Below, piece after piece: positions 37,772 to 46,368 of a stretch of DNA of 64,000 bases (position 1 is its first letter; each line of letters starts with the position of its first letter). The translations under genes were made by a program, and so were the position numbers. The stretch comes from an uncultured SAR116 cluster alpha proteobacterium (GTDB lineage: Bacteria; Pseudomonadota; Alphaproteobacteria; Puniceispirillales; Marisalimonadaceae): the NCBI GenBank assembly GCA_902537945.1, contig CACBDG010000008.1, positions 16,786 through 80,785 of the forward strand. The letters are read 5' to 3'. The notes beneath the pieces were generated by a model. That model was not told the DNA's origin and searched no databases. It saw nothing but the letters and a program-made list of their open reading frames with translations.

Positions 37772-38623
37772 TTATCCTGCCGAAAAGGTGCTCACTAAAG
37801 ATCCAACTGTCATGCTCCATCCATCAACTAATACAAATAATAATAATTTAAATGGAAGTGCAACTAACATTGGCGACAACATCATCATCCCAAGTGACAT
37901 TAAAATAGATGAAATTACCATGTCAATTACTAAGAAAGGTAAAAATAAAAGAAACCCTATTTGGAATGCAGTTTTTAGCTCACTAGTCATAAATGCTGGA
38001 AGAGCTATTCTAAAAGGAATATCAGAAACTTTGTCAAATTTTTCTAAACCCGCTAATTCAGTAAACATTATTAGATCTGTTTTCCTTGTGTTTTTAACCA
38101 TAAAATGCTTCATTTCAGCACTAGCTGTTTGAATGGCTTGTTCTGCGGGTAAGTTTTTTTCCATATATGGTACTGCAGCATTTTCGTAAACCTTATTAAA
38201 TGTTGGAGCCATTATAAAAAATGTTAAAAATAGTGAAATTGCTATTAGTACCTGGTTAGGAGGAGTTTGTTGTGTACCCAATGCTTGACGTAGAATTGAC
38301 ATTACAATTATTATTCTTGTGAAACTTGTCATTCCGAGAACAAGTGAGGGAAGAACCGTCAAAGCTGTCATTAATAACAAAATTTGTAATGGAAACGAAT
38401 ACTCAGTTGTATCACCGTTGGTTGATACGTTTAATGCGGGGAATCCTGAAGAAAGTGGTTCACCTATTGCTTGCACAGGAAATCCACTTATAAAGATTAA
38501 AATTATTAGAAAAGACAATTTTTTTAAAAAATTAATAAAAATTTTACAAATTTTTTCTTTTGAATTTTTAAAATAAAATCTCTTTATCGGTTGTGGACAA
38601 ATTGCTTTACGCATTTCTATCAC
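37772..38623 (-). CDS. fliP: Flagellar export gate protein FliP
   Basis: Main subunit of the export gate channel. The protein has a signal-anchor (about 32-52, ending FPVQAIG), followed by LTVLPSLVLGMTSFTRIIIVMSILRQALG features, TPPNQVLIAISLFLTFF and a C-terminal LMSLGMMMLSPMLVALPFKLLLF-type segment. At 283 aa, it has about 30 extra residues ahead of the signal sequence, so the true start may lie further in. The present start overlaps fliO by 17 bases. Confidence 0.94.
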   Translation of the reverse strand: MIEMRKAICPQPIKRFYFKNSKEKICKIFINFLKKLSFLIILIFISGFPVQAIGEPLSSGFPALNVSTNGDTTEYSFPLQILLLMTALTVLPSLVLGMTSFTRIIIVMSILRQALGTQQTPPNQVLIAISLFLTFFIMAPTFNKVYENAAVPYMEKNLPAEQAIQTASAEMKHFMVKNTRKTDLIMFTELAGLEKFDKVSDIPFRIALPAFMTSELKTAFQIGFLLFLPFLVIDMVISSILMSLGMMMLSPMLVALPFKLLLFVLVDGWSMTVGSLVSTFSAG

Positions 38624-39038
38624 CCTTTTTATGAGCTGTTAGAAGATCTGAAATATTTACATGTTGTAGAGGTTTTGAAATTTTAGGTTTTTCCAACATT
38701 GATTTGTCTTTTTGAAGAAAATTTTTAGATAATGATTTATCTGAACTTTTACTATTTGACGTTACTTTATCAAATGAAAGTCTATCAATTTGAGTTAATG
38801 AGCCTCTACCAGATTTATGGCCAACAAAAAAGAATTTTTCTTCACCAACTTTGAAAATATAAGCTAAAAATCCATTGTTAAGAGGTATTTGATTTATTAC
38901 CTCAAGATTATTTTCTTTTTTTATAATTTTCTTAAAGTGACCACTTTTTTTCTTAATGATGAAAGCAACAATACCTAAAACTAGTAAAAATAAAATAGTT
39001 ATAATAACTGTTGTAAAATCTGGAACTGATTGTGACAT
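38607..39038 (-). CDS. fliO: Flagellar protein FliO
   Basis: Membrane protein that helps FliP assemble. The 143 aa have one N-terminal transmembrane helix (about 9-27) followed by a basic KKK stretch and the FliO domain (EVINQIPLNNGFLAYIFKVG, FVGHKSGRGSLTQID). The C-terminus is polar and variable. Sequence identity in this family is low; the position before fliP supports the call. A sigma-54-type promoter lies about 30 bases upstream, so this begins a separate transcript fliO-P-Q-R-flhB. Confidence 0.85.
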   Translation of the reverse strand: MSQSVPDFTTVIITILFLLVLGIVAFIIKKKSGHFKKIIKKENNLEVINQIPLNNGFLAYIFKVGEEKFFFVGHKSGRGSLTQIDRLSFDKVTSNSKSSDKSLSKNFLQKDKSMLEKPKISKPLQHVNISDLLTAHKKGDRNA

Positions 39039-39069
39039 TTATACTTTCCTTATTTTTTAAAAAAGGGAA

Positions 39070-39083
39070 GCAAGAAGCATGCC
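39070..39083 (-). promoter_or_regulatory. Sigma-54 promoter ahead of fliO
   Basis: On the minus strand the sequence reads ATGGCATGCTTCTTGCTTC: -24 GG (39083-39082) and -12 GC (39071-39070), separated exactly as sigma-54 requires. The predicted transcript starts near 39060, about 20 bases before the fliO ATG. The segment GCTTCTTGCTTC is identical to that in the promoter at 49660-49673. Confidence 0.8.
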
Positions 39084-39147
39084 ATCAACAAAAACAAATA
39101 TAAGTCATTGTTTTTATTGCTATTTTTAAATTGTCATTTTTTTGAAA

Positions 39148-39462
39148 TTATAATTTTTGAACTCGATTTTCTGGATTAGTAACCTCTGTAAATCTTATAC
39201 CAAATCTTTCGCCTACCATTACTACTTCCCCTTTAGCTATTTTCACCCCATTTGCTAAAATATCTAATGGGTCACCAGCTAGTCTTTCCAATTCTACTAC
39301 TGAGCCTTCATTAAGTCTTAGAAGATCTCTTATCTTAAGTTCAGTCGAACCTACTTCAACTGTAAGTTTAACTTCAATATTTTCTAAAACCTTAAGATTG
39401 TCTAACCCTATATTATCTTTAACAGTTTCTTCTACTTTAGCTTCAGCTTCATTTTCTGCCAT
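39148..39462 (-). CDS. fliN: Flagellar motor switch protein FliN
   Basis: C-ring protein of the switch complex. The 104 aa end in a SpoA domain (NIEVKLTVEVGSTELKI, LLRLNEGSVVELE, GDPLDILANGVKIAKGEVV in pieces), preceded by an acidic N-terminal stretch. It follows fliM by 18 bases and is the last gene before the fliO promoter. Confidence 0.95.
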   Translation of the reverse strand: MAENEAEAKVEETVKDNIGLDNLKVLENIEVKLTVEVGSTELKIRDLLRLNEGSVVELERLAGDPLDILANGVKIAKGEVVMVGERFGIRFTEVTNPENRVQKL

Positions 39463-39480
39463 AAAATTACTCCTCGATAA

Positions 39481-40449
39481 TTATAATCTATTTTTTAAAC
39501 TAACAGCTACTTGACCATTGGTTTCACCAATTTCAGCTTTGAATAAAAGTTTATCATTTACAAAAAAATCTACACCATCCACTGGAGGTAAATTCATTAT
39601 GTCACCCTCTTTGAATTGAATTAGGTTAGTTAAAGAAACTGATGGTTCACTTAAAATTGCTGAAATAGGAAGCGGAACGTTCAATACTGATTTTTCTAAA
39701 CGTTCTCTCCAGCTAGTGTCGTCATTAATTATATCTGATTGAACTCTTGATCGCAAAAGTGACGCAATTGGTTTTAAGGTTTGTAAAGGGTATATTATAT
39801 CAAATGAAGCTGAATCAACATTTGGAAGTTGCACCACAAAAGAACATATAATTACTGAATCCGATGACTCAACTAAAGTTGCAAATTGTGGATTAATTTC
39901 TCTACTTTGATGCTTAATTGTTATTGGCATAAGATCTTTCCAAGCAGTTTCAAGGCATTGAGAAATCCCATCTGATACTATTTCAATAATTCTATCTTCA
40001 GTGGCAGTAAACTCCGCCTTTGCGGAAGGGAAATTAGCTAATTTACCACCATAATAACAGTTTGTTAAAACACTAATAAAGGAAGGTTCAAGTACCAGTA
40101 ACATTGAACCTCGAAGCTCATCAATTCTATTTGTACTTAAGCTCATAAAGCTATTTAGACCTGCACTGTATTCATCGTAAGTCTTTACTTCTGGAGGAAA
40201 CGGATTTATTTTTGGTTGCAATCTTATCATTGGTAAAAATATGCTTCTAACTAATCGAGCAAATCGTTCATTTATTAATCTTAAAGCATAATAATCTCCA
40301 AGAAGCTCTAAATTATCAGAACCAAATGTAAAGTCAGTTACCTCAACATCATTGTTTAATCCAGAATTTGCAGTAATTTCCCCAGACTGAAGTCCTTCCA
40401 TTAAAGCTGATACTTCATCAGAAGATAATTTACGAGATGTATTAGACAT
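39481..40449 (-). CDS. fliM: Flagellar motor switch protein FliM
   Basis: Switch protein that binds phosphorylated CheY and couples to FliG. The N-terminus LSSDEVSALMEGLQSGEI is the usual FliM start, followed by the CheC-like middle domain (NERFARLVRSIFLPMIRL) and a C-terminal SpoA domain (IMNLPPVDGVDFFVNDKLLF). 322 aa, complete. It lies between fliL and fliN. Confidence 0.94.
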   Translation of the reverse strand: MSNTSRKLSSDEVSALMEGLQSGEITANSGLNNDVEVTDFTFGSDNLELLGDYYALRLINERFARLVRSIFLPMIRLQPKINPFPPEVKTYDEYSAGLNSFMSLSTNRIDELRGSMLLVLEPSFISVLTNCYYGGKLANFPSAKAEFTATEDRIIEIVSDGISQCLETAWKDLMPITIKHQSREINPQFATLVESSDSVIICSFVVQLPNVDSASFDIIYPLQTLKPIASLLRSRVQSDIINDDTSWRERLEKSVLNVPLPISAILSEPSVSLTNLIQFKEGDIMNLPPVDGVDFFVNDKLLFKAEIGETNGQVAVSLKNRL

Positions 40450-40467
40450 TAATTTCTTAATCCTATT

Positions 40468-41067
40468 CTATTGTAAAATAAAAGCAGTAAAATATACATC
40501 TTCTATACCTGGAAATTCATCAAGAGACTCTAATTTTTTATTAAGAACAACCATTAATCTCTCAGATAATTTTCTTTTACCATCGCTGCCAGAAATATCT
40601 TCTTCTGTAAAATCGCTTATAGTTGATAATATTTCAGAACGTAAAGCTAATTGATGGGAGTCAACAACTTCCATAACCTTTTCATCATACTGTGTAGAAA
40701 CACCAACACTTACCTGCAAAAATTTTCTACTTCCTTTTAAGTTAGTGGTAAAATCTCCTGGAAATTCGAAGTAAGTAGTTTCATAACTATCAACTTCTGG
40801 AATGGCTTTTACATTCTTTTTTATAATACCATCTTCACCTTCTTCTTCTCCTTCTTTATTTTCAACATCTTCTGACTTTTTCTTTTCAGCTTCTTTTCCT
40901 TCAATTATTTGATTTACTTCAGCTGATGGATCTGGTTCGGGTTCACCACCAAATAAAAAATAACCAATACCTAGCCCAACAGCTATTAATAAAAAGCCGC
41001 CTACTACAAAAATAATTATTTTTAACAAGTTACTTTTTTTTGGTTCTTCTTCTACTTCATCTGCCAT
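40468..41067 (-). CDS. fliL: Flagellar basal-body protein FliL
   Basis: Single-pass inner-membrane protein around the stator. The 199 aa have a short cytoplasmic segment, one helix (about 14-38), an acidic linker rich in E and K (45-88), then a periplasmic domain with YFEFPGDFTTNLKGSRKFLQ and VSVGVSTQYDEKV typical of FliL. The linker is long and low-complexity. It lies between fliK and fliM. Confidence 0.92.
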   Translation of the reverse strand: MADEVEEEPKKSNLLKIIIFVVGGFLLIAVGLGIGYFLFGGEPEPDPSAEVNQIIEGKEAEKKKSEDVENKEGEEEGEDGIIKKNVKAIPEVDSYETTYFEFPGDFTTNLKGSRKFLQVSVGVSTQYDEKVMEVVDSHQLALRSEILSTISDFTEEDISGSDGKRKLSERLMVVLNKKLESLDEFPGIEDVYFTAFILQ

Positions 41068-41092
41068 TTTTTTCTCACTACGTAGTTGTTAA

Positions 41093-42451
41093 TTATGCTA
41101 TTACGTTTATAATATGTCTAGATGAAACATTCTCATCCAAACTATTTTTAATATCCTGTTGTTCATTTTCAGCATCAGATTTCATCAAGTTATTTTGACC
41201 ATTCTTATCTGAATTTTTGTTAAAATTATTTTTAGAACCAAAATATTTACTGTCGTCATGAGCTAAAAACTCTAAATCAATTCCTTGATCGTTAAAAAGT
41301 TTCTGAAGATGATTTTCATTTTGAGCTAATGCACTTGTAACATAAGTATTTTCAGTAATTATTTTTACGTTGCCTGTTCCATTTTTCAAACTTATAGATA
41401 CTTTAAGTCTTCCTAAATTTTTAGGTTTAAGGTTAAATTCAATTTCTTCTCCACCATTTACTAAAGCATTTTCTATTCTAGAAACAAGTTTTGAAGTCCA
41501 TCCTTTCTGGGTTAGATCGAGGTTTTCTAGCAAACCCTCTAAAATGGAATTTAAACCTCCATTTGGAAGTGAGGTGTGATTCTGTTGAGAAAATTGATTT
41601 CCCTTACTGCCAGAATCAATAGAATTTTGAATATTTAAAACTTTATCATTAACTTTAATTTCATTCATCTTATTCTTTATTAATTCATCACTTATTTGAT
41701 TATTGAGATGATTTAAATTTTTAATATTTGATAATTTTGAATCTGTTAATGAGGTTGAGTCGATTTTTTCTTTATGTTGAAAAGAATTTGAATGTGAAAA
41801 TTGATATAGTTTATTAGGATGGTTATTTTTCTTAATTTTTTTAACAAAATTTATTTGTTTATTATTATGAGTTAACGTTTGATGATTATCTAATTTTTGT
41901 TCAGACTTAATCATTTCATTAGTATTTTTTTTAATAAAATTTGCTTCAAGAGATTTTTCTCCACTTTTATCAATAGACTGTTCTAAACTTTTAATAACAC
42001 GTGTTGAGCTACTTTTGATAAGAGGCGTTGAATTTTTAAAACTTTCATTTTTTATCTTATTTTTTAATTCTTTAAAGTTATTATGTGCAGGAAATTTAAT
42101 AATAATGTTTTTATTATATTTCCTTGTTGAATCTAAAAAACTAAATATCTTATCCTTTATTTCAGATTTTACGCTTTGATCTGATTGAATTTCACTTTTA
42201 ACACTCTTGAGACTTACTGAATCTAAATTTCTAATGTTTAAATTAGGCAGAATATGAGATAAATATTCTATAATTTCTATTTCATCTTTTTTGAACACAA
42301 ATTCAAAGTCATCTGAAATATTATTTGATTTTACTTCATTACTACTATTATTGATCGAAAATAGAGATCCTAATAAAGAACCGTTGTCGTCTCCTTTATT
42401 TGAAACAGACAAAAAGTCAGAATTATTATTTACATCATTTGTAATTTTCAT
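41093..42451 (-). CDS. fliK: Flagellar hook-length control protein FliK
   Basis: Secreted ruler that terminates hook growth. A long, asparagine/lysine/serine-rich disordered region (1-310) precedes the C-terminal hook-length domain (about 320-410: EEIEFNLKPKNLGRLKVSI, NVKIITENTYVTSAL). The start is taken as ATG 42451 (MKITNDV); a GTG four codons upstream is also open, but GGA lies well placed before the ATG. Position between fliJ and fliL agrees with the call. Confidence 0.85.
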   Translation of the reverse strand: MKITNDVNNNSDFLSVSNKGDDNGSLLGSLFSINNSSNEVKSNNISDDFEFVFKKDEIEIIEYLSHILPNLNIRNLDSVSLKSVKSEIQSDQSVKSEIKDKIFSFLDSTRKYNKNIIIKFPAHNNFKELKNKIKNESFKNSTPLIKSSSTRVIKSLEQSIDKSGEKSLEANFIKKNTNEMIKSEQKLDNHQTLTHNNKQINFVKKIKKNNHPNKLYQFSHSNSFQHKEKIDSTSLTDSKLSNIKNLNHLNNQISDELIKNKMNEIKVNDKVLNIQNSIDSGSKGNQFSQQNHTSLPNGGLNSILEGLLENLDLTQKGWTSKLVSRIENALVNGGEEIEFNLKPKNLGRLKVSISLKNGTGNVKIITENTYVTSALAQNENHLQKLFNDQGIDLEFLAHDDSKYFGSKNNFNKNSDKNGQNNLMKSDAENEQQDIKNSLDENVSSRHIINVIA

Positions 42452-42521
42452 TTTAAATTCCACATTTTGGTTTAAACTGCAAATACAGTGCCATTATTAA
42501 AATATGTTATTCTAAAATGCT

Positions 42522-42914
42522 TTATTGAAAATTTTTCTTTTCTAATTCACTAATGAACGATCTTTTATATTCCATAGATTTTTCTTCAGCCTTAATTTTC
42601 TTTAAATTATTTATAACAATTTTCTGTCTTATTGTTTCTTTTTCTGCACGCAAATATTTATTTCTATTTGATGCAATATTTTTTTGACTTTGAAGAGTAG
42701 TTAGTAGTTTGGCATTATTTTTAAAAAATCCTGAATTAATTATTTTATTTGAGGAACTATTTTTACTATTCTCCATGATGGAATTTATTTGATCAATAAG
42801 ATTTTCATTTTTAATAATTTCATTTTCTACCAAGTTAGAATTAGTAATTTCTTTTGAAATATCTTTTTTTCTAACAGTAGCAAGTCTGTGAAATCTTTTA
42901 ATTTTTTTTTGCAA
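42522..42914 (-). CDS. fliJ: FliJ-like flagellar export protein
   Basis: Coiled-coil stalk component of the export ATPase complex. The 130 aa are almost wholly helical and rich in lysine, glutamate and asparagine, with heptad-like spacing. Sequence is poorly conserved, as in all FliJ proteins; the call depends on size and position directly after fliI, 9 bases away. It could be any small coiled-coil protein, but FliJ is by far the simplest reading. Confidence 0.75.
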   Translation of the reverse strand: MQKKIKRFHRLATVRKKDISKEITNSNLVENEIIKNENLIDQINSIMENSKNSSSNKIINSGFFKNNAKLLTTLQSQKNIASNRNKYLRAEKETIRQKIVINNLKKIKAEEKSMEYKRSFISELEKKNFQ

Positions 42915-42923
42915 CTATTTTAC

Positions 42924-44243
42924 CTATTCATATAATTTTAATAATGCTGATTTCGAGCTTTCAAAATTTGCTTTTTCAGAATTACTCTGGGATATAAAAT
43001 CAATCAATTTTGGCCACATTGATATAGCATCATCAAGATCTTTATCTTGTCCATGAGTATATCCGCCCATTAACAGTAAGTCCTTATTTTCTATGTAAGA
43101 ACTAATATGTTTTCTAAATAATTTTGAGGCATTTAAATGATCGTCTGAAATTAGTTCATTCATAACCCTGCTAATTGAATTAGAAACGTCTACTGCAGGA
43201 TAAATACCCATTTGTGCATTTAATCTGCTTAAAACAATATGCCCATCAAGTATTGCCCTTGCTGCATCAACAACTGGATCATTATTATCATCCCCATCAG
43301 CTAAAATTGTGTAAAATGAAGTAATGCTTCCATTTCCTTGATAACCTGTTCCTGTCCTTTCTATTAAATTAGGGATCATAGAAATCACTGAGGGTGGATA
43401 ACCTTTTGAAGTAGCTACTTCTCCTAAAGACAAACCAATTTCTCTTTTTGCATGTGCAATTCTTGTTAGACTATCCATTATTAATAGCACGTTTTTTCCT
43501 TGGTCTCTGAAATATTCTGCTATTGCAGTAGCTCTATTAGCACCTCTAATCCTCATCAATGGTGATCTGTCTGCTGGAACAGCGACTACAGTAATTTTTT
43601 GAGATGATTCGTCATCAAACAATTCATTAACCATTGTACCAACTTCTCTGGCTCTTTCACCAATTAAAGCAATTACAACTACATCTGCTTCTGTATATTT
43701 ACTCATCATCCCTAATAAGACTGATTTACCAACTCCTGAACCAGCAATAATTCCAAGCCTTTGACCTTGGCCAACAGTCAATAAAGCATTAATAATTCTT
43801 ACTCCAACATCTAATGGTTTGTTTATTAAACTTCTTTTTAGAGGATTCATAACTTTACCCATTAGAGGCCATTTATTTTTTATTGTACCTAAGGGTTTTT
43901 CATCTAATGGTTTTCCAAAGGCATCCGTTACTCTTCCTAATAATGTATTATCTACATCTATGTATCTTCCATTGTCTTTTAATGAAACTTGACACCCAGA
44001 AACTATGTGCGAAGAATTTTCTAGAACAGCAAGCATGTTATGTTTTTCGTTAAAACGAATTACTTCAGCAAGAATTTCTTTTCCCATTTGGTCCTTTACT
44101 ACACAAAGACTTCCTATAGGGGCCGGAAAGGGGTCACAGTAGATAATATTACCATCAAAGTGATTGACTCTTCCTGAACTTAAAATTGAAATAGGTCTTT
44201 TTATTTGGGATATATTATTTATTAGTTTCGTCTCAAAATTCAT
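42924..44243 (-). CDS. fliI: Flagellum-specific ATPase FliI
   Basis: ATPase driving flagellar protein export. The 439 aa contain Walker A GSGVGKS (about 167-173) in QRLGIIAGSGVGKSVLLGM, LIGERAREVGT, and the F1-like signature SLTRIAHAKREIGL with PPSVISMIPNLIERTG, placing it in the FliI/YscN family. It lies between fliH and fliJ. Confidence 0.96.
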   Translation of the reverse strand: MNFETKLINNISQIKRPISILSSGRVNHFDGNIIYCDPFPAPIGSLCVVKDQMGKEILAEVIRFNEKHNMLAVLENSSHIVSGCQVSLKDNGRYIDVDNTLLGRVTDAFGKPLDEKPLGTIKNKWPLMGKVMNPLKRSLINKPLDVGVRIINALLTVGQGQRLGIIAGSGVGKSVLLGMMSKYTEADVVVIALIGERAREVGTMVNELFDDESSQKITVVAVPADRSPLMRIRGANRATAIAEYFRDQGKNVLLIMDSLTRIAHAKREIGLSLGEVATSKGYPPSVISMIPNLIERTGTGYQGNGSITSFYTILADGDDNNDPVVDAARAILDGHIVLSRLNAQMGIYPAVDVSNSISRVMNELISDDHLNASKLFRKHISSYIENKDLLLMGGYTHGQDKDLDDAISMWPKLIDFISQSNSEKANFESSKSALLKLYE

Positions 44244-44261
44244 AAATCAATTCCAATTTTT

Positions 44262-45296
44262 TTAAGTGCTATAAACGCTTTTTTCTGAATAGCGCATTCC
44301 ATCACAATTTAAGATTATGTCACCTCTTGAGAGTTCTTTATTAGAAATAAAAACTTTTTTATTTTCATTCTTATTCAAATCTTTTATTTTTGAAAGTGCT
44401 TCAAAATCTTGATCATTTACTTCAATTGTAATTTTATCTTCATAACAATTAATATTTTTTAAAAATGATTTAATTTTCTTTTCATATTTTTCTGGCATTT
44501 TATCTATTTGGTAACCTGCAAGATCATATGAAATTTCAAGAATTTTATTTTCAAAAACTTGATATAAAGCTTTTTCACATAAAGTTGATAGTGATGATAA
44601 AATATTTTGAAAATTGTCATAATCTTTAAGTATTGTTTCTGAAACATTTTCAGATACGTTATTATTTTCTTCTAAACTTTTGGTACCCTCATCCTCTTTT
44701 TTATTCATTGATTGAGAAACTGCATTTCTAACAGAATCTAAAGCTTGTTGAGTTTCATTATCAGCATTAATAAATTCATCAGATTTAGTTTCAACTGTTG
44801 TCTCATTCTCCTGATTTGGATTTTCGCTTTCATTCTCTATAAAATTTTCATCTTGTTCCAATTTTTCAGATTGAATATCTTCTTCAACTCTATTTAAATT
44901 TATTTCATTAGAGTTATTTATTTCTTCTGGACTATTAGATTTTTCAGTTTGAAACTGATCATCTGTTTTGTTCTCGCTTTCTATATTTTCGTCTAACTTT
45001 ACTTCTTCTAATTTTTTTTCTTTTTCTATTAAATCAATTTCTTCTTGTGGATTATTTGAATTCTCAGAAGTTTTATTATTAGCTAGTTCTTCTTCGTAAG
45101 TTTCTTGATTAGAATTAAAATCAAGTGCAATATCAATTAATGATTTTTTTACAAAATTAGAATTGTTTGAAATATTTTTATCTTCAAAAATTGACTCTGA
45201 TTGAGATTGTAAAATAGATTTAATTTCATCGTTACTTAATGGAACAATGTTTTGAGTATCATGATTTTCCTTATCTTGATTCATAGCTAAATTCAT
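44262..45296 (-). CDS. fliH: FliH-like export regulator with a long acidic N-terminus
   Basis: Negative regulator and linker of FliI. Only the last third (about 220-344: ILSSLSTLCEKALYQVFENKILEISYDLAG onward, in pieces) resembles FliH. The first 215 residues are extremely rich in E, N, S and D with no aromatic core, predicted to be disordered. At 344 aa it is well above the usual 200-240. The placement between fliG and fliI, and the C-terminal pattern of charged coil then beta-hairpin domain, support FliH. Confidence 0.78.
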   Translation of the reverse strand: MNLAMNQDKENHDTQNIVPLSNDEIKSILQSQSESIFEDKNISNNSNFVKKSLIDIALDFNSNQETYEEELANNKTSENSNNPQEEIDLIEKEKKLEEVKLDENIESENKTDDQFQTEKSNSPEEINNSNEINLNRVEEDIQSEKLEQDENFIENESENPNQENETTVETKSDEFINADNETQQALDSVRNAVSQSMNKKEDEGTKSLEENNNVSENVSETILKDYDNFQNILSSLSTLCEKALYQVFENKILEISYDLAGYQIDKMPEKYEKKIKSFLKNINCYEDKITIEVNDQDFEALSKIKDLNKNENKKVFISNKELSRGDIILNCDGMRYSEKSVYST

Positions 45297-45309
45297 ATTA
45301 ATAAATTAA

Positions 45310-46347
45310 TTATACGTAATCATCGCCACCACGACCTGCTAACACAATAGATCCTTCGTCTGACATTCTTCTTGCTACAGCAATTATCTGTTTTTGCGCC
45401 TCTTGAACTTCTGTCAATCTAACTGGACCAAGAGCTTCCATCTCATCTTGTATATTGGCTGCCGCACGTTGAGACATACATCCAAATAGTTTTGTTTTCA
45501 ATTCCTCATCAGCACCTTTAAGCGCTAAAATAATTAAATCATCTTCTACTGCACGAAGAAGTGTTTGAAGAGACTTATCATCAGATAATAATAATGTTTC
45601 AAATACAAACATACTATCTTGTATATCTTGCATTAGCTGCTTATCATCTTTTAAAATCTCTTTCATTATTTTTGCTTCACCATCTTGACTAAGAAAATTC
45701 ATGATTTTGGCTGCAGCTGGAACCCCTCCTACTTTGCTAGCTCTCAAACTAGCATTGGAAGAAAAAACTTTTTGCATTACCCTATCTAACTCTTTTAAAG
45801 CTTCAGGCTGAACAGTTTCCAATGTTGCAATTCTTCTTATTATATCTGACTGACTTTTCTCAGGCATAAAAGTAAGAACATCAGAAGCAGTTGAGGGTTC
45901 CAAATAAGAAATTATCAATGCAATAATTTGAGGGTGCTCATCAATTATTAAGTCTGCAATTGACCTAGCATCTAGCCAATCAAGTATTTCAATTGCTTTG
46001 TTGCTATCAGAAGGAGTAATTTTTCCTAAAACAGTTTGTGCTTTATCTTCACCTAACGATTTAGTTAAAACATTTTTTATATAACCACCCCCAGATATTC
46101 CTAAACTTGTTTGTGCTTTAATAATAGCTAGAAACTCGTCTAAAACTAAATTAACAGTATCTTGTCCTAAGCCTTGAACAGAATACATTGCTGAACCTAG
46201 AACTTGAACTTCTTTTGGAGATAGGTTACCCATTATTTCTGCAGCTTCATCTTCACCAATTAACATCATTAAAATTGCACATTTTTGAGTGCCAGTTAAA
46301 CCTTGGTAAACTTCATCTGCACTTGGTTTTTTTGCTGCCTCTGCCAT
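45310..46347 (-). CDS. fliG: Flagellar motor switch protein FliG
   Basis: Torque-generating rotor protein. The 345 aa contain the three FliG domains: N-terminal (LTGTQKCAILMMLIGEDEAA), middle (HPQIIALIISYLEP, with the EHPQ motif) and C-terminal, with the charged torque helix in VFETLLLSDDKSLQTLLRAVEDD. The C-terminal GRGGDDYV is typical of alphaproteobacterial FliG. Complete. Confidence 0.96.
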   Translation of the reverse strand: MAEAAKKPSADEVYQGLTGTQKCAILMMLIGEDEAAEIMGNLSPKEVQVLGSAMYSVQGLGQDTVNLVLDEFLAIIKAQTSLGISGGGYIKNVLTKSLGEDKAQTVLGKITPSDSNKAIEILDWLDARSIADLIIDEHPQIIALIISYLEPSTASDVLTFMPEKSQSDIIRRIATLETVQPEALKELDRVMQKVFSSNASLRASKVGGVPAAAKIMNFLSQDGEAKIMKEILKDDKQLMQDIQDSMFVFETLLLSDDKSLQTLLRAVEDDLIILALKGADEELKTKLFGCMSQRAAANIQDEMEALGPVRLTEVQEAQKQIIAVARRMSDEGSIVLAGRGGDDYV

Positions 46348-46368
46348 TCTATTATCCTACTCTTTACT

